Source of the DNA: Rhinopomastus cyanomelas
Lineage: Eukaryota; Chordata; Aves; Bucerotiformes; Rhinopomastidae
DNA length: 64,000 nt
Assembly (NCBI GenBank): GCA_013400115.1
Contig: VXBP01000405.1
Location: 59,290-123,289 of the forward strand
Direction: 5' to 3'
Under the pieces are notes generated by a model that had not been told where the DNA came from, did not search any database, and saw nothing but the letters and a program-made list of their open reading frames with translations. The position numbers and the translations under genes were made by a program. This document shows positions 50,201 through 58,880 of this stretch, in pieces; position 1 is the first letter of the stretch, and each line of letters opens with the position of its first letter.

Positions 50201-53200
50201 TGCAGGGGGAGCGGGAAAGGACTGAAGGCTCTGAGTTGCGCTGGAAGGATCCACAGCCGAGCACTGCTCTTCTGATGCTGAGCTGAAAGGCTGCTGCCTG
50301 CCCTCTGTGCAGCCACACATGGTTAACGCGGCGCTTAAGGGATGAGCTACATGAAGTTGCTGCCTCAGAGTGCTCGCCTTGCAGGGGGATGCTGCGTGCT
50401 GGGTGCTGGCCACAGCTTGGAAGAGAAGGAGATATTTACCTCTCCTCAGGGAAATGCAACAGCCTTCTGGTGCCCCAGGGTGGCAGCTCACGGGAGGATC
50501 TGCAGGTGTGCCCTGCCGGTGGCCGGCTGCGCAGCTGGTTGATTGCTGCCTGTTGCTCTCGTGGCCTTTGTGTGTTCCTTTGTTTCAAAAAGCCCAGGTA
50601 CGGCAGTGTGCAGATGGCCATCTCCAAGGTGCACCAAGCACAGACTTTGCTGGGAGTTATACCCCGAGGCTCGTCTCCACTCATCCAAATTGTGCTGACT
50701 GACCATGGAGAAGGAGTGCAGACTGGAACCACGGCAGCACAGCTGGCAGCAGGCATCATGGAGGACATAGCACACCATGGTAGGGCAGCTGTCCTCAGCA
50801 GCTCCTGCAGGGGCATCTAAACCCACTGCTGACTGCAGCCCCTGGTGCCCCACCGGCAGCCCATGTGGCCAATTGGGTTTTGAATGTTTTCAGTGATGGA
50901 AACTCCACAGCATCTCTAGGAAGCCTGTCCTCACAACCTTTGCTGCAAAATGCTTTTTCCTTGTATTTAATTGGCATCTACCTTACTTCAGTTAGCCCCA
51001 CTGTCTTGTGCCCTTCCACTGGGCTCCATTGAAAAGATTTTCGTTCAGCATCCCACCCGTGTCTCACCAGGGTGGAGGGGAAGGGTCACCTGCCTTTACC
51101 TGCTGGCTGTCCAGTCCTAACAAACCCCTGTGTCTTCTCACCCTTTTCCAGGTGAAACACTTGGTATTTCTCGTGGCAAGGTGGAGGTGGCCACTGGCAG
51201 CACGTTCAGCGGGCAAGTGGGGAGCCGCACACTGAGGATGACCACAGTGGGGATGGTCATGGGGCTGCTTTTCGGTCTCCTGTTCCTTGGTGGGATCTTC
51301 TTTGTCTACAGAAGGGGAAAGCTAAGGTAGGGATGGGGCTTCTGCTTGCAGCACATTGCCAGGCTTCTCCCTCAGTGGCGGGCATGGCCAGACAGCCTTC
51401 TGCACCCAACAGTACTGTTCACAGAACCACAGAATGGTTTGGGTTGAAGGGGTTACTTTAAGTTCTAGTCTACCTCCCCTGCCGTGGACAGGGACATCTT
51501 TCTCTAGATCACATTGCCTAAAGCACCCAGCCTTGTCTTGAACAGTTCCAGCAATGGGGAAGCCACGACTTGTCTGGGCAGTCTGGCCCAGTGTCTCACC
51601 ACTTTCATGCTAAATATTTCCTATTGCTATATTACAATTTCCTATTTCTATATAAGAATTTCTTGTATCTCATCTAAATCTATCCCATTTTAGTTTGAAA
51701 CCATTGTCCTTGATGTTCCTCAGAGATTATTGGAAGAGTGGTGGCTGAAAGGCTCTTCTGTGCCCTCGGACTGGTCCTTGGCTAGGAGGACTTGCTTCTT
51801 GCTGCCACATGGCATGCCACTTGCTCTGGCAGGACTGGGGCTGCTGTGGCTCTGTTGGAGCTCTGCACAGCCAGGTCGTACTGCCTGAAAACATCTCCCA
51901 TTCCTCGTAGCTGTTTGTAGTCCAGTGGAGGACTGAAACTGACAGCCACTAACAAGAAATGCATCAAAGTAATTTAAAGCCCATGTCCCACAGCTCTGCC
52001 GCCGTGACAAGGCAGTGGCAGCACCCAGAAATAAATGCAGCTTCTGGTGCGTTACCTGCTTACGTTGTGTGAGTGTGGTGTGCAGCTCCCAGGGTGGTGT
52101 GTGGCACCTGGCCTCACTGTAGCTGGGAGCTGGTGAGAAATCACAGAAGCAGAGAGCATTAGAGATTGGAAGAGACCTTGAAAGCTCATCTAGTCTGATC
52201 CCCCTGCCAGAGCAGGATCACCTAGATCAAGTTGCACAGGAACACGCCCAGGTGGGTTTTAAATGTCACCAGAGAAGGAGACTCCACAACACCCCTAGGC
52301 AGCCCGTTCCAGTGCTCTGTCACCCTCACTGTGAAGAAGTTCCTTCTCATCTTGATGCGGAACCTCCTATGTTCCAGATTATACCCGCTCCCCCTTGTCT
52401 TATCATTGGACGACCCTGAGCAGAGCCTGGCTGCTTCTCCATCATCTTTTCCCTCTAACTGTGAAAAACGTTTCCCAGCAGTGCCCACAGCTGCTGCTTG
52501 AGGCACCCTCCTCTGCTCCTCAGTCGTGCATCCACCTTCCTGAAAAGCCCTGCATCTCTCAAGTAGGGCTTTGCAGGATTTACTGGTAGCAGACGTTGTG
52601 TGTGGGGTGTCCCATGACACCTCATCTCCCCTACTTGGACTCAGGCAAGCAGGATGGACCCTATACTTTTTATAACCCAGAGGTGGGAACTGCCTTTATT
52701 GGTGTGTGCAGGGTGCAGTGGTGCCTGCCGGGCGCACTGGCCACGCTGCAGGCTCACCAGTCAGGTTGGTCCATCCTCCTGTTTTCTTGGCGGGGGTTTC
52801 CTCTGTGCACAGCTGCAGCCGTGGCCAGGGGCGCCTGCCCTGCCGCTCAGCACATGCTGACATGGCACTTCCTAGCAATAAACCTACGCCTTCATTTAAT
52901 TTCTAAATAAAACTCCCAGCTCCATAATTGCTACTTGACGATTTATACTCTGCTGACACTCCTTTGGATGCTGGACAGGCCTTTGAAAGCGGCTCCATCG
53001 GCAGCAGGACGGTAGTTCACGTAGCCACAGGAGCTGGAGATGAACCTTAGCCCAGGCTATGTCTCCAGCTGATGCCCACTGCTGCGTGTCCCTGGGTACC
53101 TTCAGGTCACGGCCCTTTTGAGCAGCGCTGTCAAGCATTGTAGAGGTATCTGACAGTATCAGGGAGGGACCCTGATAATGAGGCAGCAGGCTCTGAACTT

Positions 53201-54350
53201 GCAGTCTGACCTCCATGTAGAGGAGCCATCCTGACCACCAGCAAATTCAGCTGGTTTCCAGCACAAAGGGCCTGGCAGAAGTTTCTTGCAGGGGCACAAC
53301 TCCCCTAAGCCTGTGGTCATAGGGTTTACATATCAGTGGGTTCTAGGACCTGTGGTGATGTGTGTGGAGCCACCGATGATCCCACCTGCCCCAGGTGCAG
53401 GGGATGATGGCAGGTGACTGGGGATCTTAGGAAAAGAGTAATGAAGAAAATATTATAAGTGGTGACGGTGATTAAGATGATAAAATGATAACATGACAAA
53501 AGTAATGATAAAAGTAATTAGTGCTTGTTGAGACTACAGTGGGAACAGATGTCTGCTCTGTGGCAATTTGCTTCAGGCCACAAGAGGAAAGTGATGTCTC
53601 CACAGCAAAGCCTGCGCTAAGTCCACCTGCCTATGCTTTCCCTCCAAGATGCAGGTCCCAGCCCTCCAGGCTCACTGGCTTCTGTGGGATAAGGCAGATT
53701 TTCCCTGGAAAGGGCACCAGTTGTCATTTCAGAGACAGCCTGGAACTCTGCCCCGTGTTTTCCTCTCCACATCTTGCAGACGCAGGGTTTTGGCGGTGGG
53801 TGCTGCTGGGATGGATGGGTGAGATGTGGGTGGATGATGCCCAGGTTTCTCCCCAGGTTGCCCACCCTGCGCATCCCCCATCTCTGGGACAGAGCCAAGG
53901 ACCCCTTGTCCCCTGAGCCAGCTGGTGACAAAGGCTTCAACAACCCCATGTTCAATGTGGTGAGTTGCTGCTGCCTGGGGATATGGGGGTTGCTGGGGTG
54001 TGGGCATAAGGTGGTGGGGTGTCAGCCAGACCCTCTAGTGCCTGTGGTGGTGCAACATGAGGTGGAATGAACTTGGCAGGGGTTCCCCTTTCCCCAGGTT
54101 GGGAGGGGTTTATGGGATAATTCCATCCTCCTGCAGGTCACCAGCTCCTCAGCTGCCAAAGGACTTAGCATTGGGTGGGTTTGCAAAGGGTTTTGCTTCC
54201 CTTCCACACGGGTTGCTTTTCCTTTTGTTGCTGCTTCAGGAGCCACCAAACACTTTCCCTGGAGAGGAGACGCCGCAGGAGATGGTTCCTAAAGACCTCC
54301 GAGTCTTCTACCTCAACCCTCTGTATGATGAAAGCCAGACAGACATCTGA
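35250..54350 (+). CDS. AMN: AMN, amnionless (complete, 12 exons)
   Basis: AMN is a single-pass membrane protein that anchors cubilin, forming the cubam receptor for vitamin B12-intrinsic factor and filtered proteins in gut and kidney, and drives its endocytosis (mammalian knowledge). Coding exons: 35250-35292, 37392-37510, 37641-37685, 44940-45027, 46700-46935, 48327-48464, 48545-48653, 49656-49738, 50593-50779, 51152-51326, 53857-53959, 54240-54350. All are GT-AG and join in frame to 478 residues plus TGA, against about 453 in human. Residues 1 to about 19 are a signal peptide; a Cys-rich VWC-like region lies near 205-260; one membrane helix near 380-402 is followed by RRGK; the tail has FNNPMF (435-440) and YLNPLY (466-471). 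The match to mammalian AMN is clear in every exon but moderate in identity. Confidence 0.95.
35293..37391 (+). other. AMN: AMN intron 1
   Basis: 2.1 kb, GC-rich. A single ambiguous base (n) is at 35827. No repeat family or other gene recognised. Confidence 0.85.
37392..37510 (+). CDS. AMN: AMN exon 2: N-terminal ectodomain
   Basis: Completes the split Ala codon, then encodes residues up to 54. It includes KQWIPNTNFETSSNWD and RVPCASN, matching the conserved start of mature amnionless. The acceptor is TTTTCCCAG and the donor GTACTG. Phase 0 at the 3' end. Confidence 0.93.
37641..37685 (+). CDS. AMN: AMN exon 3: 15-codon micro-exon
   Basis: Residues 55-69, starting VVSVFVRS. Acceptor TTTTCTTGCAG, donor GTAAGG. 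Only 45 bases and phase 0 on both sides, so skipping would be frame-neutral. It is followed by the very large intron 3. Confidence 0.88.
38633..38878. repeat. 82-bp tandem repeat, three copies
   Basis: Copies start at 38633, 38715 and 38797, each beginning ACCAGGGGTGGATG and ending near TAGTCAAATGC. They differ at only a few positions. This is a minisatellite in AMN intron 3. The period is not a multiple of three and the sequence is intronic, so no coding role is likely. Confidence 0.95.
40957..40972. repeat. Short GT microsatellite
   Basis: GTGTGTGTGTGTGTAT run in AMN intron 3. Simple sequence only. Confidence 0.8.
41682..41785 (-). mobile_element. CR1 LINE 3'-end fragment
   Basis: Starts with CATAGAATCATAGAATCATT (inverse of the CR1 3' terminal repeats), then GGTTGTAAAAGATTGC and CAACCATCAAGCTAACCC. 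This is a different CR1 subfamily from the copies with the GGAAGGGACCTCGAAAGATC motif. Antisense to AMN. Confidence 0.85.
43290..43500 (+). mobile_element. CR1 LINE ORF2 fragment, defective
   Basis: The plus-strand translation shows YRLGTDLLESSAGERDLGIL and SQQCALVAKRANGVLGWI, the CR1 ORF2 C-terminal signature. No intact domain and no clear 3' tail, so it is an internal, decayed fragment. Homology may extend somewhat upstream. Confidence 0.8.
44940..45027 (+). CDS. AMN: AMN exon 4: ectodomain
   Basis: Encodes YLPLNGEFILASGAGF and a Cys near the end, residues 70-98 plus one base. It matches the LPLDGELVLASGAGF region of human AMN. Acceptor CTTATCTAG, donor GTACTT. Confidence 0.93.
45028..46699 (+). 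other. AMN: AMN intron 4
   Basis: 1.7 kb with one antisense CR1 3' end (45585-45803). Nothing else supported. Confidence 0.8.
45585..45803 (-). mobile_element. CR1 LINE 3'-end fragment
   Basis: Begins ATCACAGAATCACAGAACAT, then GATCATCTAGTCCAATCCCC, GCAGGATCACCCAGATCAAG and GAAGGAGACTCCACAACC, all CR1 3' UTR hallmarks in inverse orientation. 5'-truncated. Confidence 0.9.
46700..46935 (+). CDS. AMN: AMN exon 5: ectodomain core
   Basis: Residues 99-177. It contains HAWFDPALW, RIPCQYDDVIFPP and SFRVDI, all with clear counterparts in mammalian AMN. The acceptor is GCTTTTCCAG and the donor GTAGTG. Phase 0 at the 3' end. Confidence 0.95.
46936..48326 (+). other. AMN: AMN intron 5
   Basis: 1.4 kb, GC-rich, no repeat or gene recognised. 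Confidence 0.8.
48327..48464 (+). CDS. AMN: AMN exon 6: ectodomain to start of Cys-rich region
   Basis: 46 codons, residues 178-223. It includes LQFHGNGTLQ, with an NGT N-glycosylation sequon at Asn201, and CPDKSGCACGN, the first cysteines of the VWC-like region. Acceptor CTCCGTGCAG, donor GTGAGT. Confidence 0.95.
48545..48653 (+). CDS. AMN: AMN exon 7: Cys-rich VWC-like region
   Basis: 36 codons plus one base, from residue 224. Cysteines occur in RICTALL, QCPAPSC and HCCRICG in the same order as human AMN. Only 80 bases of intron separate it from exon 6. Acceptor CCCCTTTAG, donor GTGAGT. Confidence 0.95.
48654..49655 (+). other. AMN: AMN intron 7
   Basis: 1.0 kb, GC-rich, nothing recognised. 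Confidence 0.8.
49656..49738 (+). CDS. AMN: AMN exon 8
   Basis: Completes the split Gly and encodes residues to 287. The stretch FELQKYRDRLVQTFL matches the human FDLERYRARILDTFL segment. Acceptor TGGGCTGCAG, donor GTAAAG. Confidence 0.94.
49739..50592 (+). other. AMN: AMN intron 8
   Basis: 0.85 kb, GC-rich, nothing recognised. Ends in a weak acceptor. Confidence 0.8.
50593..50779 (+). CDS. AMN: AMN exon 9: membrane-proximal ectodomain
   Basis: 62 codons plus one base, residues 288-349. VQMAISKVH and IQIVLTDHGEG match human AMN. The acceptor (TGTTTCAAAAAG) is weak; a competing CCCAG five bases downstream would shift the frame, so 50593 was chosen by frame and homology. Donor GTAGGG. Confidence 0.88.
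50870..51060 (-). mobile_element. Degenerate CR1 fragment
   Basis: Inverse CR1 3' region with GTTTTGAATGTTTTCAGTGA, GAAACTCCACAGCATCTC and the CCCACTGTCTTGTGCCC segment, within AMN intron 9. Diverged and lacking the terminal repeats. Confidence 0.65.
51152..51326 (+). CDS. AMN: AMN exon 10: transmembrane helix
   Basis: Encodes the juxtamembrane segment and a hydrophobic helix (MVMGLLFGLLFLGGIFFVY, about residues 380-402) followed by the stop-transfer RRGK. Ends in phase 2. Acceptor CCTTTTCCAG, donor GTAGGG. Confidence 0.93.
51421..51720 (-). mobile_element. CR1 LINE 3' fragment (second subfamily)
   Basis: CACAGAACCACAGAATGGTT, GGACAGGGACATCTTTCTCT, CCTTGTCTTGAACAGTTCCA and the AATTTCTTGTATCTCATCTA region are characteristic of a CR1 subfamily in inverse orientation. 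Confidence 0.85.
52140..52500 (-). mobile_element. CR1 LINE 3' fragment
   Basis: Starts ATCACAGAAGCAGAGAGCAT, with CATCTAGTCTGATCCCC, GAGAAGGAGACTCCACAAC, GAAGAAGTTCCTTCTC and the TTGTCTTATCATTGGACGAC segment. The minus-strand translation shows the CR1 ORF2 end (RRNFFTVRVTEHWNGLPR). Confidence 0.9.
53857..53959 (+). CDS. AMN: AMN exon 11: cytoplasmic tail, first NPx motif
   Basis: Residues to 442. It ends with GFNNPMFNV, the first phi-x-N-P-x-phi endocytic motif; in mammals such motifs recruit Dab2/ARH-type PTB adaptors. Acceptor TTTCTCCCCAG, donor GTGAGT. Confidence 0.93.
54240..54350 (+). CDS. AMN: AMN exon 12: end of cytoplasmic tail and stop
   Basis: Residues 443-478 then TGA. It contains VFYLNPLYDE, the second endocytic motif, here flanked by Tyr in both aromatic positions where human has Phe (FVNPLF). 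Acceptor TTGCTGCTTCAG. Confidence 0.94.
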   Translation, partial: EPPNTFPGEETPQEMVPKDLRVFYLNPLYDESQTDI

Positions 54351-54495
54351 TGGTATGGCCCTGTGCTGGGGGCAGCCACCCTCTCCCTGGGCACACCACA
54401 GCCTCTCCATCCGTCACAGCCCCTCACATCACTCCTGCTGGGATCTAAATGCCAAGTGGATCCCACCTCAATAAAAATGACTGGAGAGTGAAGGA
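54351..54495 (+). other. AMN: AMN 3' UTR with poly(A) signal
   Basis: Short 3' UTR. AATAAA lies at 54470-54475, about 120 bases after the stop, so the transcript should end near 54490. Confidence 0.75.
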
Positions 54496-55010
54496 AACCA
54501 CAGCAAGCCCCAGCCATTTGGGTTCCCTGATGTTGCTTCTGAGTTTTAAACAATCTTTTTTAGGTCTTGTTCTTTTTTAGATGGTAACAGAGAGATCTGG
54601 GTCTCGGGTGATATCGGGAATGTTGGGGGCTGACTTGCACCCCACACTTTGCTGTGCTGGCTCTGCACAGGGCATGCAGCAGCCTGAAGATGCATCCCTG
54701 AATGCATGATGGACATTCAGTTCTCAGATGCATTTCAGAATGTGGCCCAGAGCCTTCAGGGCTTGGAGCCATTAGCTGGATTTTAAAGGAGATTATTTTT
54801 CTTTCTGGCAGCGTGCTTGTTGCTGGGAAGTCTCTGCTCAAGGTCCTCTGTTCCTCCTGTTGGGGCCCCCAGTCTTATTCCCTGGGTGCTGACACAAGGT
54901 GCAGTCCTGAGCAAACATTCATCTCCCCATCTCCTCCACTGAGCTGCCTGAGCTTGTTCCTTCCCTCTGCACCCAGGCTGAACTGTCAGACCTTCTTGGA
55001 CCTACCTGGG

Positions 55011-55103
55011 ACAGAATCATTAGGGATTGGAAGGGACCTCGAAAGATCATCTAGTCCAATCCCCCTGCCACAGCAGGATCACCCAGACCAAGTCACACAG
55101 TCA
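55011..55103 (-). mobile_element. CR1 LINE 3'-end fragment
   Basis: GACAGAATCATTAGGGATTG, then GGGACCTCGAAAGATCATCT and GCCACAGCAGGATCACCCAG: inverse CR1 3' UTR, about 90 bases. Confidence 0.85.
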
Positions 55104-55350
55104 GTCTGGGATTTATCACCCCGCAGTGAGAGGGGACAGGGGAAAGAGGTCTGGTGCTGTTGCTTCCAGGGAGAGCTGCAGGCAGGAGCCCAGTGGCTGG
55201 GCAGCAGTGGCAGAAGGGACATTGTTAGTGGTGATGTTTGTGGCCTGGCCCGTGTCAGATACCCTCAGCTGCCCGCAGTGTCAGGCAGCACTTCATTACA
55301 GGAGCAGATCTGATGGGTGAGGCTGACATTATGGAAATGTATGTAAATTA

Positions 55351-55358
55351 ATGCAAAT
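55351..55358 (+). promoter_or_regulatory. ATGCAAAT octamer (POU-type site)
   Basis: Canonical octamer in an AT-rich stretch (GTAAATTAATGCAAATTTGC) that stands out from GC-rich surroundings. POU-factor binding is known for this motif; function here is inference. Confidence 0.35.
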
Positions 55359-55719
55359 TTGCACTCTGCTGGGTTTTCAGTAGGGCTTGTTGGCATATTC
55401 CATAAGGAAGCAGATATTTTAAGTTTATTATATTTTGTTCTAGTCTCTGGGAGAGATAATCCCTTCTCAAAGACCCGGCGATTTGTCATTGAGCACGTCA
55501 GAGCCCTGCCCAAGGTTGACAGGCAGCACAAGGCTCTGAAACTGGCCCTGCCACCCCCTGCCCCGTAACCACAGAACCAGTCCAGGCAGGGAACAAGATC
55601 TACTCCACACCTCTGGTTCCTGTGTTCATGTTGCAGGAGGGGCAGAACTGGGTCTGGGAAGAGATCTGTGGTTGGGGGAGGGTGCAGCATTGGGATGTCA
55701 TTGTGTGCAGCTCTTCTGA

Positions 55720-56108
55720 AAGTGCCTCTTGGGATAGAAGCAACTTGCCCAGGCAGAAGCTTCTGCTGCGAGGTGACCTTATTGTGGCCTTCCAGTATCT
55801 GAAGGGGGCCTACAGAAAAGCTGGAGATGGACTTTTTAGGGTATCAGCTAATGACAGGACTAGGGGGAATGGAGCAAAGCTGGAGATCGGTAGACTGGAT
55901 GTGAGGAGGAAGTTCTTCACGGTGAGAGTGGTGAGAGTCTGGAATGGGTTGCCCAGGGAGGTGGTTGAGGCCCCATCCTTGGAGATGTTTAAGGCTGGGC
56001 TGGATGAGGCTCTGGCCAGCCTGATCTAGGGTGGGGTGTCCCTGCCCATGGTGGGGGAGTTGGAACTGGATGATCCTGTGGTCCCTTCTAACCCTGACTG
56101 ACTGTATG
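55720..56108 (+). mobile_element. CR1 LINE, ORF2 end and 3' UTR, defective
   Basis: The plus translation includes RRKFFTVRVVRVWNGLPREV and MFKAGLDEALASLI, then stop and a 3' UTR with GGTGGGGTGTCCCTGCCCAT and GGATGATCCTGTGGTCCCTT, ending CTGACTGACTGTATGAC. It abuts another CR1 end. Confidence 0.9.
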
Positions 56109-56207
56109 ACTTGGTCTAGGTGATCCTGCTGTGGGAGGGGGATTGGACTGGATGATCTTTTGAGGTCCCTTCCAATCCCTAATGATTCTGTGATTCCATG
56201 ATTCTAT
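56109..56207 (+). mobile_element. Second CR1 3' end directly after the first
   Basis: CTAGGTGATCCTGCTGTGGG, GGATGATCTTTTGAGGTCCC, then ATTCTGTGATTCCATGATTC. A complete 3' tail of a different subfamily, in the same orientation, directly following the previous copy, as if that copy had inserted into this one. Confidence 0.85.
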
Positions 56208-57839
56208 AACTGCCAGGCACTTGGTGCTGAATGAAGCAGTCACCAAACGGGTCAAAAAGCAGAGGAAGTCACCAGCTGCTGTGATGGTGGCTGACAGGCA
56301 GGTTGGGGGATACCCAAGTCTTACCACTCCATGGTCCTGCAGCAAGTGGATCTCTATGTAGAACAGTGACCCAAGGCCAGGTCCTCAAAGCTCATGCCAC
56401 AGCACACAGGCACTCCCATAATATGAACACAGTGGGGACCCCCTCACCCCAAGCCCTCATCTGGACCCCATGAGGCAGGACCCCTAATGGTCAACACTGA
56501 CACAGTGTGGCACAGCCCGTATTCTCACTGCAGAGAGAGAGAGAGCTGTTTTACCTGTGCAGGCATTTTACCTGTTGCCCCTGAGAGCCTCTTCGTGCTC
56601 CTTTCCCCTTTTAAATCAGTTCGTTGCAAGTGACTGAATCTCCTCTGGCTTACAAGCCTTTAACTACACGTATACACATGATTTATGTTTCTGCAGCTGA
56701 GGCCAATGCAGCACTGCTCACTGGAGCTGTTGCAGCAGAGAGTGACCACCCCAGCACTGCCCTGCACCAGGAGAGGGTACCGAGCCATCCCCCAAGGATA
56801 CTGCTCACCCCCGAGTGAATCACTTCCCTCCTTGTGCTATTTTTGAGCCCTTCACTTGAGGATCACGAGTGGTTTCGTTAGCTGCATCCCTTGTGAGCAG
56901 CTAAGGACGTCAGCATTGTGTCCAGCCTGGGCATGCAGGATGTGAGCCATGGGCAAGCGGGTGCCTGGGAGGTGGGGTGGTCTCAGGGGACGGTGGCATG
57001 GAAGGAGGCAGACACTGCTCACAGTCTGGTCACCCCTGGGTGTAGGGATTTGCTGCTGGCAAGGCTTAATTTTGAAAATGCATTAGCAGCTCGAGGTCAC
57101 GTGCAATAGCAGCTTTAATTAAAGTAGAGATCAATTTTTGTCAGCACACGAGCACAGCACATTCTGTACTTTTCCTTCAGGAGCCTGGTCTGCTTGCCCG
57201 TACAGGAAGCATTGCAGGGAAGGGGGAGCTCTGCAGAAAAAAAAAGCCATGAAGCACCGGCGTCAGGCGTCATTTTGTGATGCTGGGGGCCAACAGCTGC
57301 TGGAAAACCAGCTGGCAAATGATCACTGGTGCATGCAGACAGCCCATGGCGCAGGCAGGGTAGTGCAAAGAGTTTCGGTACGTAAAATTCTCTTTGGGGA
57401 TTTTGCCAAAAGAAGGAATTTAATTCACAGACACCTTTAGTGAGTGCTTGTGCCTGAGAGGGGTGGTTTATGCTGGCCTGGCTGTGCCAAGCATGGGCAC
57501 CAGATGGCTTTGCTTTACTCTTGGTCCTGAGAGTCGAGGGTCTCCTGCTGTGCCAGAGTGCTGCAAAATGCATTACTGTTAGTAGTGAGATCTTAGGTGC
57601 CTTTGCTTCCCAGCGTCTTGAGAGAAAAAGCAACCTGCTTGCCAAGCCCTATCACTGTGCCTCCCCTCCTCACACAGCCGCCCTCGGGCTGTGCAGATCC
57701 AGATTCAGACAGTGGAGCAGGGCTAAAAGTGCCCCTGAGCCCACGAATAGACCTGGCCCCGTATATTTCGCTAAACTACTTTTTTCATCAGGAGGTAGGA
57801 GCAGCAAAGGGGGTGGATCTGGCAGAGGCTGGCACTAGC

Positions 57840-58290
57840 TGATGTGGCCCGGGCACTGCGGGGTAGCCGCAGAGCCGTCCCCATCTCCATTCAGCGTCTC
57901 ACTGCTCTCCCTCACGGGACCACAGAGCCAGGACTGCGTAAGGAACTGGAGCGCAGTCGGTGCTGCAGAAGCTCTGAGGGCTTTATCTGTGAGAAAGCAG
58001 CCAATAAAACTGCCAGTCAGGTGACAGCAAACGTGCTGCAGCTTATTGGGGAGCAAGGGAAGTGTTTGCTGCAAGGACAGGGATCGGCCGATTGCTGAGC
58101 CCGAGTTCCTCCTCCGGCTGAGCGCAGCACTGCAGCGCCCGCCGAGCACGTCCCGCTGCCTCCTGCTCCTGTCCTCAGCTGACCCCGCTGCGCCAGTCCT
58201 TGCCGGGACACCGGCCTCGTTCGCCCTGCCCTGGCACCCCCCGCCAGGCGCGATGCCGATGGTCGGGCTCCTCACCCGACGCCCTCAGTA
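57840..58290. promoter_or_regulatory. CpG-rich block, possible unannotated promoter
   Basis: Dense CG dinucleotides (GCGGGGTAGCCGCAG, GCGCCCGCCGAGCACGTCCC, CGCGATGCCGATGGTCGG) between two 3' gene ends, where a promoter would not be expected for either known gene. A CCAAT sequence lies near 58000. No open reading frame I recognise. It might be a non-coding RNA promoter, an enhancer, or only a GC-rich patch. Confidence 0.3.
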
Positions 58291-58332
58291 ATACGTTCGG
58301 GGCTTTGCTTCTCCCCACCTCACAGATGAGAG

Positions 58333-58600
58333 ATGCATTTAGGTTGGCTTGAAGACCTTTAAGATCGAGTCCAACTATTAACCTAAATGTACAAAGTCCT
58401 CCACTAAACCATGTCCCTAAGCTCTAGGTCTACACAACTTTTAAACACATCCAGTGTTGGAGATTCAATCCCCCTCCCTGTGCAACCGGTTCCAATACCT
58501 GATGACCCTTTCAAAACAAGCTTTTCCAAATACTCATGCCCATGGTCCCCCTCCCCCTGAACCACATCTTCTCTGACCCCACACTGCTCTGACACCCCAC
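58333..58600 (-). mobile_element. Older CR1 fragment
   Basis: TTTAGGTTGGCTTGAAGACC, GATCGAGTCCAACTATTAAC, CACTAAACCATGTCCCTAAG and AACACATCCAGTGTTGGAGA match an older CR1 subfamily in inverse orientation. The end is approximate. Confidence 0.8.
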
Positions 58601-58789
58601 TGACCTGTGGGTGGTGAGCACAGGCCCTGGGGCAACAGCTCTCAACCTCCAGGAAAAGGGCTGCACACTCCACTGGATCAGGGTGGCAGCAGCTGCAGCT
58701 CTTGCCCCACAGTCTGTGATGAGCTCAAGGCTCCCAAGGCAGGATGTAAAGGGGAAATTGAGAGGGGAATCACACTTGGAGCTGCAGTG

Positions 58790-58880
58790 CTCAAGGGCAT
58801 GGTTTAGCTTGGTACATTTAAGTGAATAGTTGGACCTGATGACCAACTGTTCATGACTACTATGTCTTTTTCAATATAAA
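58790..58880 (+). mobile_element. CR1 3' UTR fragment
   Basis: GGGCATGGTTTAGCTTGGTA, GTGAATAGTTGGACCTGATG, then a TATGTCTTTTTCAA segment: CR1 3' end in sense orientation, opposite to the copy at 58333-58600. Diverged. Confidence 0.6.

Larger units (their letters stand above)
51327..53856 (+). other. AMN: AMN intron 10 (2.5 kb)
   Basis: Holds two antisense CR1 fragments (51421-51720 and 52140-52500) and an AT-rich GATAA-rich stretch near 53450-53520. No other gene. Confidence 0.8.

Noticed and set aside
57115..57645. 176-codon minus-strand ORF in the intergenic region
   Set aside because: No family features and no splice or promoter support; competing ORFs on the plus strand.
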